DNA from: JAISFI01 sp031552335
GTDB lineage: Bacteria; Bacteroidota; Bacteroidia; Bacteroidales; Azobacteroidaceae
DNA length: 28,657 nt
Assembly (NCBI GenBank): GCA_031552335.1
Contig: JAVBMQ010000117.1
Location: forward strand, 1-28,657
Reading direction: 5' to 3'
Below are positions 7,753 through 16,897 of the stretch, piece after piece. Both the position numbers and the translations under genes were made by a program. The notes below the pieces were generated by a model, which was not told the origin of the DNA, did not search any database, and worked only from the letters and a program-made list of their open reading frames with translations. The number at the start of each line of letters is the position of its first letter. Position 1 is the stretch's first letter.

Positions 7753-10700
7753 ATGGAAATAAAGCGATCGAAAACAGAATTATTCATTGGTGTTTTTATT
7801 TTATTATCTACAATAGTTACAGCACAAATACCAATATATCCTTACCGGGTTGAACCGGCAAAATTTCCGGACTATGAAAGGCGTAGTTTTTATGCACCCA
7901 ATCCTACGGAAAGTTTCAACGATACCGTTCGTTTTGTCGGATCCCGTTATAGTAAACCTACCGGGGAAAATATGTTTTACGGCAATTTCTACAGACCTAA
8001 CCAGGGGTGGATATTAGATCAGTCATATTTTGATTTTGTTGCTGATATTAGTAAAATGATTAAAGATAATATCGGGGTATTCGACCCTGCCGGCTACGGT
8101 CCGGGAACCCCTTATACAAGTGGATTCGGACAAAAACCCATACCTGATAATAAAATGGAGCAACTTAAAAGATTAGGTCCTCTTTTTATAGGAAACAGTC
8201 TGGGAGAACAGGACGGACGTTATTGGGCTGATGAACGGCAATTAATGGAACCCTATTTCAGTAACCCCAAAAAACAACACAAGATATTTTTGGAATATAT
8301 GCGCCAGAATGCTAAAGATTATGGTTATATGCTGACTCAATTAACTACCTTCTGGGGATTTCATTATACTCCGAAAGACGGCTATATTTCGGCACTGGGT
8401 TCGGAATGCCAGAATAAAGACAGGGTTTCTCAAATACAGTTGCAGTATGCATTCAACAGAGGTGTATCAAGACAATATGGTATTCTTACGTTTGGAGACA
8501 TCTCTTTATTTAACACATGGGGACATAAAGGGAATTCATCAGACCCTTATGGTGGCAACAGTTTTGCATTGATGCGCAGGATGCTTGCATTGCAATATCA
8601 ATACAATTCCTGGATTCTCGGATTTGAAGGCGAATGGGGAACTGTTTCTGATCCGAAACCTATCGGGAAAATCCAGATCGGAATGCACAATCTTATCAAT
8701 AAGCATCTGCCTCAACCAGGTAATTTACATGTTCCTGTAGCATTTTTGATGGACTTTTTTTCAGGTTGGATGCCTCCCTATCATGGAGATTATCGCAGAT
8801 GGGGATTTTTACCTTATGAAAAAGGACAATACCTCACACATCATATGTTTAACTTAATCTACCCCGACTATGAAGATAATGGTCAGAACAAAGATGAAGT
8901 CCCGGCAATAGTTCCGAATCCCCTGGGCGACGTAGATGCCTTGTTATCCGATACTCATAAGGAGTTATTGTTACAATATCCGCTGATCATAGTGAGTGAT
9001 GAACTTGTCACTGACATAAATGAAGTAAAAACTAAACTTAATTATTATGTCGAAAATGGTGGAAATTTAATATTGACTGCCGTTAATGCAAAAAAGATCA
9101 TTGGAGAAGAATTCTTTACAGATTATGAAATGATTAATTCCGGTGCAAGTATTGAGACAGATAACGGTACAATAACCGAAACCAATTCATTTAAACTTGC
9201 GGGCGCTAATATATCAGGATCAAAAACACTTTATTCTGTAAACGGAAAACCTGTTGTAATTGAGTATGCAAAAGGAACCGGCCATTTTATCATCAGTTTG
9301 TCGGATTATGGTTTGAATTCCGGCAATTCCAGGCTTCTGAACCATGTAAAACAATTGGTAAGTGATCAAATAAAGCAATACCAGCTTCTTACTGCCGGTC
9401 AGAATGTTACGTGTAGTGTCAATACAATTGATAACACCCATTTTTTAGTAGGCATTTACAATAATTCTCTTGTTCAGCAAGATTTTGATATACAGTCAAA
9501 CATAGGAACAATCACAGATATTTCCGAACTTTCCCTGGGAGAAGATATAAGTCAGGAAAGAGGTTACAAACCCAATAGCGGCACTGTGGTCTTTGGAACA
9601 AATTCGGAAAATACCATACAGGCTTTGGATGTCCGTCTTTTTAAAGTTGCCATATCCAATCCTTCCATAACAAAATTACCGGAAATAACATATCCTACTC
9701 TCCCGGAGAAAAAATATCTGTCTATCAATAAGCTTAATCAGCTTTGTGATATTATTAGCGGTTATCCTCATTTCTTCCATCATTTTACAGGAGTAAAAAT
9801 AAGTTGGGATATGATAGGAAACTATGAAAACAAAGCTTTCATAGAAGATGCAGACTGGATAAACCATCAAAAAATCGGGTTTATCATTGACTTCACTGAA
9901 AATTTCCCGTTGATTGATTTCCGTCCGGAAAATATCATCACTTATCATTCACTGAACCAGAGGTTAGAAAATCTGAGCGCAAATCTGAAACTCATAGAAG
10001 GAGATAAAACCATTGTTTTACCCGAAGCTAATAATGAACTCGAATCGCTGGCTTTAAAAGAACTACAGAAACGTTGTTCTTCGATGGAAGTTACAGTTAT
10101 ATCCAAATCGGATAAATTAACTCAAGACCAGGCTTCTGTGTACGATGGAACTGCTAATTCCATACAAAATGCCGGATTAGTATATGTTGAACCAACGGAT
10201 ATGCCTTTAGATATGAAAGCATTGGGAAACATTTTTTCAACAACCCCGGTTGTAATTGATTATCCTGTTACAGACTGGGATAGTATTTTCAATATACTTC
10301 AATGTATAGAACAGAAAACTTCTTTAATTACCGGGAAATATAACACAGCTGTAAAAGATAAAAATTATCGTGTTCAGTCTCCTAACCAGTATAAATACAT
10401 TGCTTTACATGACATACAAAGTATCCGGGATGAAATTCTTAATCATCAGGATGATTTTTTCTCCCTGTTCGGAGGAATTAAAATTGATGGGACATACCTC
10501 TGGAGTCGTAGTGAAGAGGCTTGCCGGGAAGAGGGACGCTGGTTAAAATCTCAAAATATCAATGTTGTCGTCGATCTTCTCCGCGAGTTAAACCATTATC
10601 CGGATTTAACATGGACCAAGGAACTTTCATCTTATAGCCGGAGTAAATCTATTATGGAAGATATATTATCGAAAATGGTATTGCTGGGAAGTAAGGATAT

Positions 10701-11187
10701 CATCATTGGTTCACATATGCGTTGCGAATGGTGGAAATTCAGTTATAGCAATGAAACCAGTATAAAAAACGGAATGAAAGAGTTTATCAATGCTGCCGAA
10801 GAAAAAGGCATTACCGTTCATATCCAGCACCGGGAACATCAAAACTATCCGGGCAGATTGCTTGCATCTCCCTCTGACACCAAAAACCTTGTCAATAGTT
10901 TCACCGGGACAAAATTTGCGGCCAATCTGGGTATAGTTTCAGATCCTTCTTATCTTAAGAATACCGCTGGGAATAAATTAGGATTAGTTATTCTTGCATA
11001 TAAAGGGGATGCAGGATTAGATATCCGTAATCCGATAAATCAAGGAATGTATAATGGTATGAAACCAGACTATAGTCCGGTCACAAATTTGACAATACCC
11101 ATGATTTTAGATGCGGAATATAACGGATGGAACGAAGTGTTATTGGATTGCAATGCAATAGGTTGGACGCAAGTAAATCTATACTAA
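7753..11187 (+). CDS. Large secreted protein, putative glycoside hydrolase of unassigned family
   Basis: This 1144-residue protein has a signal peptide ending near VTA-Q25, so it is exported; it has neither a lipobox nor a T9SS tail. Residues ~30-390 look like a clan GH-A-type TIM barrel: PLFIGNSLGEQDGRYWADE (Glu152, Asp154), ALGSEC (Glu218), SWILGFEGEWG (Glu292, Glu294), then PVAFLMDFFSGWMPP and GQYLTHHMFNLIYPDYED. Glu292 or Glu294 would fit a nucleophile at the end of strand 7, and Glu152 or Glu218 an acid/base, but this is a guess. Residues ~391-520 (PLIIVSDELV, YYVENGGNLILTA, GTGHFIIS) resemble the GATase-1-like trimerization domain of GH42 enzymes. Residues ~555-635 look like a beta-sandwich. 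From ~655 to the end the protein resembles a xylose-isomerase-like barrel. It opens the + strand arm of the PUL. I do not recognise the family, and substrate is unknown. Confidence 0.75.
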   Translation: MEIKRSKTELFIGVFILLSTIVTAQIPIYPYRVEPAKFPDYERRSFYAPNPTESFNDTVRFVGSRYSKPTGENMFYGNFYRPNQGWILDQSYFDFVADISKMIKDNIGVFDPAGYGPGTPYTSGFGQKPIPDNKMEQLKRLGPLFIGNSLGEQDGRYWADERQLMEPYFSNPKKQHKIFLEYMRQNAKDYGYMLTQLTTFWGFHYTPKDGYISALGSECQNKDRVSQIQLQYAFNRGVSRQYGILTFGDISLFNTWGHKGNSSDPYGGNSFALMRRMLALQYQYNSWILGFEGEWGTVSDPKPIGKIQIGMHNLINKHLPQPGNLHVPVAFLMDFFSGWMPPYHGDYRRWGFLPYEKGQYLTHHMFNLIYPDYEDNGQNKDEVPAIVPNPLGDVDALLSDTHKELLLQYPLIIVSDELVTDINEVKTKLNYYVENGGNLILTAVNAKKIIGEEFFTDYEMINSGASIETDNGTITETNSFKLAGANISGSKTLYSVNGKPVVIEYAKGTGHFIISLSDYGLNSGNSRLLNHVKQLVSDQIKQYQLLTAGQNVTCSVNTIDNTHFLVGIYNNSLVQQDFDIQSNIGTITDISELSLGEDISQERGYKPNSGTVVFGTNSENTIQALDVRLFKVAISNPSITKLPEITYPTLPEKKYLSINKLNQLCDIISGYPHFFHHFTGVKISWDMIGNYENKAFIEDADWINHQKIGFIIDFTENFPLIDFRPENIITYHSLNQRLENLSANLKLIEGDKTIVLPEANNELESLALKELQKRCSSMEVTVISKSDKLTQDQASVYDGTANSIQNAGLVYVEPTDMPLDMKALGNIFSTTPVVIDYPVTDWDSIFNILQCIEQKTSLITGKYNTAVKDKNYRVQSPNQYKYIALHDIQSIRDEILNHQDDFFSLFGGIKIDGTYLWSRSEEACREEGRWLKSQNINVVVDLLRELNHYPDLTWTKELSSYSRSKSIMEDILSKMVLLGSKDIIIGSHMRCEWWKFSYSNETSIKNGMKEFINAAEEKGITVHIQHREHQNYPGRLLASPSDTKNLVNSFTGTKFAANLGIVSDPSYLKNTAGNKLGLVILAYKGDAGLDIRNPINQGMYNGMKPDYSPVTNLTIPMILDAEYNGWNEVLLDCNAIGWTQVNLY

Positions 11188-11199
11188 ATACCGAAAATT

Positions 11200-12099
11200 A
11201 TGAAAGTTTCAATATATATATTATTTCTTCTATTGGGTTGTACATACAATATTCTTTCGCAGGAAAATGTGAAGTATATAGTCTCTTATATTGACGAATT
11301 ACCAATAGAAACAGAACAAGGCTGGGAGTTAAAATTCATACCTGTTGTCGAATGCCAAACCGAATCTTTTATCAGGACAGATAATCTCAGTGTACCGGGA
11401 TTCCCTGCTGCAACCTTTTCTGTTGAGCATACCGGGAAAACATATTTTTATCAGGAAAACGAAAGCATATTGAATTGCTTAGGTTATCAGGAACTGGAAG
11501 GTGACTATATCTTCTTTTCAGGTACTGCTGTCGGTTTCTTTGATTACAATATAAATCAGTCACTTACCGGCATCTCAGGAGATTTTTCTTATAAAAGGGT
11601 ATCCAATAAGACTGAAACAGGAAACTTAATGATAGGTAATAAAGAATACTCCTCCATTAACAAAGTAGAATCACATGAAATAATACAACAAACATCTTCT
11701 ACTCCATTTACAAAAAAACGCAGCTCAGAAGCTTATTATTTACCAAACAAGCAATTGCCCTTACTGGAAATAATTAAGGATACACTCTGGTATAATGATT
11801 CATATCGTGTAGAGAATTTCATGCTATATGACAGTAAAGAATATACAGGAATCAAGGAATCCGTATCCGGTCATTTTTCCGTCTATCCAAATCCTGTCAG
11901 TGAGTTTCTTACAGTACATCTTCCTGATAGCGAGGAAGGAAACATACAACTCTATAATATTACAGGAAAACTGATCACGCCAATTACAAAATGTACCGGA
12001 AACACTACTATAGATCTGTCAACCTTGTCTGCCGGTATCTATTTATTAGAATACATTACAGACAATCAATATCAAACTATAAAGGTTATAAAGCGATGA
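11200..12099 (+). CDS. Secreted protein with T9SS type A sorting domain, N-terminus unknown
   Basis: This 299-residue protein begins with a hydrophobic export signal. Cleavage may be at ILS-Q21, although LLGC (Cys14) could also act as a lipobox. Residues ~22-220 match nothing I know; they are rich in beta-prone, aromatic segments and contain repeated Thr/Ser/Asn runs. The last ~75 residues are a clear Por/T9SS type A C-terminal domain: FSVYPNPVSEFLTVHLPD, IQLYNITGKLI, IDLSTLSAGIYLLEY and a basic end VIKR. The protein should therefore cross the outer membrane through the type IX system and be anchored on the cell surface. It begins 12 nt after the preceding stop and is probably co-transcribed with it. 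A glycan-binding role would fit the context, but nothing in the sequence proves it. Confidence 0.8.
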   Translation: MKVSIYILFLLLGCTYNILSQENVKYIVSYIDELPIETEQGWELKFIPVVECQTESFIRTDNLSVPGFPAATFSVEHTGKTYFYQENESILNCLGYQELEGDYIFFSGTAVGFFDYNINQSLTGISGDFSYKRVSNKTETGNLMIGNKEYSSINKVESHEIIQQTSSTPFTKKRSSEAYYLPNKQLPLLEIIKDTLWYNDSYRVENFMLYDSKEYTGIKESVSGHFSVYPNPVSEFLTVHLPDSEEGNIQLYNITGKLITPITKCTGNTTIDLSTLSAGIYLLEYITDNQYQTIKVIKR

Positions 12100-12130
12100 T
12101 TTATTAATTATTAATTTTAATTATTTTGTT

Positions 12131-13591
12131 ATGAAAAAAATGACTACTCTGACACTGGCCGCAATGCTATTTACAGCATTATCAGTGTTTGCAAACGAAC
12201 CTGTTTTGAAAGGTGACATTGATGGAGACAAAGAAGCTCTTCTGGAAATTTTCGAAGCTCTGAATGGGACTGAATGGGTAAAAATAATCGAAGGAGATGA
12301 GTATTATTTTAACTGGAGTGAAGATGAATACGTTGAAGATTTCATTGGTGTAACTGTTGAAGACGACCGAGTCACGGCGCTCGACCTGAAAGGCATTGAA
12401 AACCTTGAAGGTGAATTACCTGCTGCTATTGGAAGATTAGATGCACTGCAAAAAATCGAATTAAGCGACAATCTTTATCTTACAGGTACACTCCCTGATG
12501 AATTTTACAATTTGATTTCTCTTCAGGAAATCAGGATTGCCAATACTTCTATTGCAGGACCGTTGAGTGACAAAATCGGACAACTCACTCAATTGGTAAC
12601 CATCTTTATGGAAAAGAATCCATACATGACCGGAGGTATTCCTGCCGGCATAAAAGATTGTACAATGTTGGATTATATACGCGTGGCAGACAATGTCCGT
12701 ATGGATGGGAGCATCCCTGAAGAAATCGGAAATTGTACAAACCTGACCGTTTTCCAATGTGAACGAGGTGGTAAATGGACAGGAAGGATACCAGAAGGAT
12801 TTGCCAAATTACCAAACCTGAAATATCTGAATCTGAATGAAAATAGCTTTACAGGAATAGCTAATTTTTGTGCAGAGGGAAATAGAATGCCAAGTACTAT
12901 GTTGGAAATACACCGGAACCTGATACCCTTTGGCGATTTATTACCGATGAAAAACTTCACACGTTCCGCTACAGGAGGATGGTATTATCGTTTTATTGAG
13001 CAATACAAAGGCTTGAAGTTAACCAAGGAGGAGATTAAAGTAAAAGGGGGTGAATCATTGGTTTTGGATATCGACGAATTATTACCTAACCATGGAGGTG
13101 TTACATTCAAATGGTTCAAAGACGAAGTGGAAATCGGAACCGGTAAGAAATTTGAAACCACAATGAATGAAGACGCTGCCGGAAGTTATTACTGCGAAAT
13201 AACTACAGATCCTGATATCCTTAATTCGGGTATCTGTCCGAATTGCGAATGGCAGGATCCTGAAGCAACTATCAATCCGCGGCCTTCAGAAATGGCGACT
13301 AATACAACAGCTGTTATTACTGTGGCAATGGATAGTGGTTCCGGAATAGACGAGTTAAAATCAGCTGAAGCTGTTAGTGTGATCAATACAAATGATGGTT
13401 CATTTATTATCAAAATAAATAATGACTTAAATAATGTTTCCTATAAAATGATAAACATAAATGGTCAGGTCATTGCATCAGGAACAATTAAAGGACAGGA
13501 ACAAGAAATAACTACCTCTGTGCCTGATGGAGTATATGTTTTCTTATTTGATATACATAATAAAACTATTGCTAAAAAAGTGGTTAAATAA
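12131..13591 (+). CDS. Leucine-rich-repeat, Ig-like surface protein with T9SS tail
   Basis: This 486-residue protein has a signal peptide ending near VFA-N22. After an acidic segment come about six leucine-rich repeats of the plant-like type (~78-245), visible as L..L..I.L..N..LTG.LP and GSIPEEIGNCTNL. Residues ~300-385 resemble an Ig-like domain (LVLDIDELLP, VTFKWFKDEVEIGTGKKF, DAAGSYYCEI), with further cysteines at 369 and 372. Residues ~418-486 are a T9SS sorting domain (FIIKINNDLNNVSYKMININ, GQVIASGTI, VPDGVYVFLF, KKVVK). It should be displayed on the cell surface for binding or adhesion; no enzyme motif is seen. The gene follows a 31-nt, almost pure A+T gap (TTATTAATTATTAATTTT...) that may help ribosome loading, and is followed by a large palindromic repeat. 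LRR proteins are not a usual PUL component. Confidence 0.85.
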   Translation: MKKMTTLTLAAMLFTALSVFANEPVLKGDIDGDKEALLEIFEALNGTEWVKIIEGDEYYFNWSEDEYVEDFIGVTVEDDRVTALDLKGIENLEGELPAAIGRLDALQKIELSDNLYLTGTLPDEFYNLISLQEIRIANTSIAGPLSDKIGQLTQLVTIFMEKNPYMTGGIPAGIKDCTMLDYIRVADNVRMDGSIPEEIGNCTNLTVFQCERGGKWTGRIPEGFAKLPNLKYLNLNENSFTGIANFCAEGNRMPSTMLEIHRNLIPFGDLLPMKNFTRSATGGWYYRFIEQYKGLKLTKEEIKVKGGESLVLDIDELLPNHGGVTFKWFKDEVEIGTGKKFETTMNEDAAGSYYCEITTDPDILNSGICPNCEWQDPEATINPRPSEMATNTTAVITVAMDSGSGIDELKSAEAVSVINTNDGSFIIKINNDLNNVSYKMININGQVIASGTIKGQEQEITTSVPDGVYVFLFDIHNKTIAKKVVK

Positions 13592-13615
13592 ACCAGGTTA
13601 TCTTTCAAATGAGGA

Positions 13616-13742
13616 TGTATCAAAAGTTATTTAGCCACGAATTTCACGAATTAACACGAATTGGAATCTTTATTTTTATATTTCGTTGATTATCAGTAAA
13701 ATAATTCGTGTTAATTCGTGAAATTCGTGGTCTTTTGACACA
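13616..13742. repeat. 127-nt palindromic intergenic repeat built from CACGAATT units
   Basis: The left arm at 13635-13662 starts CCACGAATTTCACGAATT and is matched perfectly by its reverse complement at 13703-13730 (28 bp each, 40-nt loop). Each arm holds three copies of CACGAATT. An outer pair, TGTATCAAAAG (13616-13626) and CTTTTGACACA (13732-13742), also pairs with one mismatch, separated from the inner arm by 8 nt on the left and 1 nt on the right. It fills most of the gap between the LRR gene and the GH2 gene. It could act as a bidirectional terminator or be a non-coding mobile repeat. Similar CACGAATT palindromes are, from memory, scattered in Bacteroidota and other genomes; no transposase is present here. 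Confidence 0.9.
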
Positions 13743-13795
13743 TTGTCATAATTAATATTCAAAGATCATTCGATTAATATTTATTCCCACTCAAT

Positions 13796-16700
13796 ATGTC
13801 TATAAGAATCTTTTGTTTTACACTGATCTGTTTCCTGTTATATATTTTCAATCTTCAATCGCAACCATGGCAGGATCCCACTCAGTACAGGATCAATTGT
13901 GAACCTGTGAGAAGCACTTTCTACAATTATGCGACTTCTGAAGATGCATTAAAGAACGAACCTTACAAGTCTGAGTTTTATACAAGTTTAAATGGTAACT
14001 GGAGGTTCCATTATGTACCAACTCCTTCCCATATCCCTCTGGATTTTTCAACAGATCAAAATGTCAGCCGGTTTTGGGATGAAATTGAAGTTCCTTCCAA
14101 CTGGGAATTAAAAGGATATGGTATGCCAATTTATACAAATTCGGTTTTTCCCTTTCCGGTTAATCCACCTTATGTCAACGAACGGAATAATCCTGTTGGA
14201 TGTTATTACAAAACTTTTTCATACAATCCGTTCTGGAAAGGAAAAGAAATAATGCTGCATTTTGATGGGGTTAGCAGCGCTTTTTTTGTATGGATAAACG
14301 GAATACAAGTCGGATATGCCGAAGATAGTATGTCTCCTTCCGAATTTAACATCACACCTTATCTTAAAAATGGAGAAAATTCAATAGCCGTACAGGTTTT
14401 CCGCTGGTCGGATGCTTCCTATCTGGAGAACCAGGATATGTTTCGCCTGAGCGGGATCTACAGAGATGTTTATCTTATGGCTTTCCCTGTGAATTACCTC
14501 CAGGATATATATACCCGTGCCGATTTTAATCAGTCATTTACGGAAGCAACACTTATGATTGATATGAAATTCAGATTAGCCGACAATACAACCGAAAAAA
14601 TACGTTATACACTGATCAATCCGGAGGGTAAAAAGGTATTCTCAGAAACTACTTCAGTTCAACCGGTTGTCTCTGTAAATAAAGTGGTAAAGAAACCCTC
14701 TTTGTGGAATACTGAAACACCTGATCTCTACACAATCTTATATGAAGTATTGGATCAAAATGACCACTCCATACAATGCACCTCTCAAAAATTTGGGTTC
14801 CGGAAAATTGAAATCAAAAACAAGCAATTATACATCAATGGCGTTTCCATTAAGATAAAAGGAGTAAACCGTCATGAATTCGACCCAGACCATGGAAAAT
14901 ACATCAAACGCGATCGAATGATTGAAGATATCATCCTCATGAAACAGAATAACATCAATGCTGTCAGGACGGCGCATTATCCCAGTTGTCCGGAATGGTA
15001 TAGTTTGTGTGATGAATACGGGATTTACCTGATGGACGAAGCCAATGTTGAAAGTCATTATACATATATCGATCAGGACATCCTGCCTGGCAGTCTGCCC
15101 GAATGGAACGACGCTTGTGTGAACAGAATGGAAAATATGGTGCACCGGGATAAAAATCACCCATCGGTCATCATCTGGTCGCTGGGCAATGAAGCAGGAT
15201 ATGGATTGTCATTTATCAATATGTCGAAAGCCTGCCGCACTATTGACAATACCCGCCCCATCCACTACCGCGATATGTCGAACAACCCCGGCATAAAATA
15301 CAGCCAACGATATAAAGAAATTCATGGGAATGATGATGCTTTCAAATGTACGGATTTCGAAAGCGATGGATACCTGACAATCGAAGCATTAATCAAAAAA
15401 GGAGAAGAAAATAATGAGAAACCTTTTATCCTGAATGAATATTCACATAATATGGGAAACTCGTCAGGTAATCTGGTTGAATACTGGGAAGTCATTCATA
15501 ACTATCCGAACCTGACCGGCGGATATATCTGGGATTGGATTGATCAGGGAATCAGAACCTATACAACTACAAATATTGAATTCTGGGGATATGGAGGTAA
15601 TTTCGGAGATTATCCCAATGACAATAATTTTTCCTGCAACGGACTTGTTTTACCGGACAGAAAACCAACTCCCGCCTTAACTGAAGTAAAAAAAGTATAT
15701 CAAAATATATCGGTAAAAGCCATTGATATCAGTAAAGGAGAATTTGAGATTACCAATGAATATACATCATTAAGCACAAAAGATTTCAATTGCAGGGTTA
15801 ACATTCTGAAAGACGGAATCTGTATAGACCAGAAAAGACCGGATATAAATATAGCTCCGCAAACTTCACAAAACGTAAAAATTCCTTCTGTTAAAACAAA
15901 AGACATTGAATCAGAATATATCATCGAATTTGAATTTGCGCTCAAAAATAATACCCGATGGGCCGATGCCGGACATATCGTTGCAAAAGAGCAATTTCTT
16001 TTACAATCCTATCAAAAGAACATATTACAGGACAATGGTGATGCAGAAATAAAGGTTGAGAATACGGATGAAGACTATATTCTTTCAACCGGTACATTCA
16101 AATTGATTTTCTCAAAATCAAAGGCAATGATATCCCGGTTTATTTATGAAGGAAAACCGTTGTATTCTGATGTGGCTCTTGATTGTTGGCGCCCTGTGGT
16201 AGACAATGATGTATATAATCAATTAACTGACTTGTCAGGAGTATGGAAAAATGCCTTACAAGGAGCAATTACCGATAGTTGTACTTTAAAACGAAATGGA
16301 AAAAATATTCAAATTGACACTAAAGTCAGCTTACTTCAACGCGATACCTACTGGAAAGTTTCTTATTGCATTTTTCCTGATGGAACTGTAAAAATAAACA
16401 GTAGTATTGTTATGGATGAGTCTTCTCCCGAATTGCCGCGGTTTGGCATACAAATGGTCATGTCCAAACAGCTAAGTCAGGTTGAATGGTACGGCAGGGG
16501 GCCAAACGAATCGTATGCAGACCGTAAAAGCGGCACATTCATAGGTCTTTATCAATCAGACGCAAATAACTGGAGGCACCCATATGTAAAACCTCAGGAA
16601 GCTGGAAACCGGAGTGATGTGCGTTGGGTTAGTTTTAAAGACAAAAAAGGACAAGGCATTCACATTGAACAGATTGACTCTCTGCTCAATGTAAATATCT

Positions 16701-16897
16701 CACCTTATACCCATCAGCAAATTGAGAAGTCTTCTCATGCATACCAACTTACTCCGGCTAATCATTGGTATGTAAATATTGATCTTAATCAGAGAGGCGT
16801 AGGAGGTATTGATAGTTGGGGTGCAAAACCATTGGATAAATACAGGATGTTAAATAAAAAATATGAGTATTCATTTCTAATATCTCCCATTGAATAA
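13796..16897 (+). CDS. GH2 beta-galactosidase, LacZ-like, exported
   Basis: This 1033-residue enzyme should hydrolyse terminal beta-D-galactosides. An N-terminal hydrophobic signal (about 1-22, ending near LQS-Q) suggests export to the periplasm. The order is that of long LacZ-type GH2 enzymes: a sugar-binding jelly roll (LNGNWRFHYV, EVPSNWELKGYGMPIYTN, VGCYYKTF), Ig-like domains, the TIM barrel with KIKGVNRHEFDPDHG (354-367) and RTAHYP (391-396), then the Bgal_small_N domain (VEWYGRGPNESYADRKSG). The acid/base is Glu466 in WSLGNEAGYG and the nucleophile Glu548 in FILNEYSHNMGN. No catalytic residue appears lost. The gene follows a palindromic repeat and I see no good promoter of its own, so it may be read from upstream or from a promoter I cannot recognise. 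The regulator gene follows on the same strand. Confidence 0.95.
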   Translation: MSIRIFCFTLICFLLYIFNLQSQPWQDPTQYRINCEPVRSTFYNYATSEDALKNEPYKSEFYTSLNGNWRFHYVPTPSHIPLDFSTDQNVSRFWDEIEVPSNWELKGYGMPIYTNSVFPFPVNPPYVNERNNPVGCYYKTFSYNPFWKGKEIMLHFDGVSSAFFVWINGIQVGYAEDSMSPSEFNITPYLKNGENSIAVQVFRWSDASYLENQDMFRLSGIYRDVYLMAFPVNYLQDIYTRADFNQSFTEATLMIDMKFRLADNTTEKIRYTLINPEGKKVFSETTSVQPVVSVNKVVKKPSLWNTETPDLYTILYEVLDQNDHSIQCTSQKFGFRKIEIKNKQLYINGVSIKIKGVNRHEFDPDHGKYIKRDRMIEDIILMKQNNINAVRTAHYPSCPEWYSLCDEYGIYLMDEANVESHYTYIDQDILPGSLPEWNDACVNRMENMVHRDKNHPSVIIWSLGNEAGYGLSFINMSKACRTIDNTRPIHYRDMSNNPGIKYSQRYKEIHGNDDAFKCTDFESDGYLTIEALIKKGEENNEKPFILNEYSHNMGNSSGNLVEYWEVIHNYPNLTGGYIWDWIDQGIRTYTTTNIEFWGYGGNFGDYPNDNNFSCNGLVLPDRKPTPALTEVKKVYQNISVKAIDISKGEFEITNEYTSLSTKDFNCRVNILKDGICIDQKRPDINIAPQTSQNVKIPSVKTKDIESEYIIEFEFALKNNTRWADAGHIVAKEQFLLQSYQKNILQDNGDAEIKVENTDEDYILSTGTFKLIFSKSKAMISRFIYEGKPLYSDVALDCWRPVVDNDVYNQLTDLSGVWKNALQGAITDSCTLKRNGKNIQIDTKVSLLQRDTYWKVSYCIFPDGTVKINSSIVMDESSPELPRFGIQMVMSKQLSQVEWYGRGPNESYADRKSGTFIGLYQSDANNWRHPYVKPQEAGNRSDVRWVSFKDKKGQGIHIEQIDSLLNVNISPYTHQQIEKSSHAYQLTPANHWYVNIDLNQRGVGGIDSWGAKPLDKYRMLNKKYEYSFLISPIE

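Noticed and set aside
13635..13730. Repeated CACGAATT units as a possible CRISPR array
   Set aside because: The units are 8 nt, the arms are inverted and not direct, there are no unique spacers of regular length, and no cas genes are present. It is a palindromic repeat.
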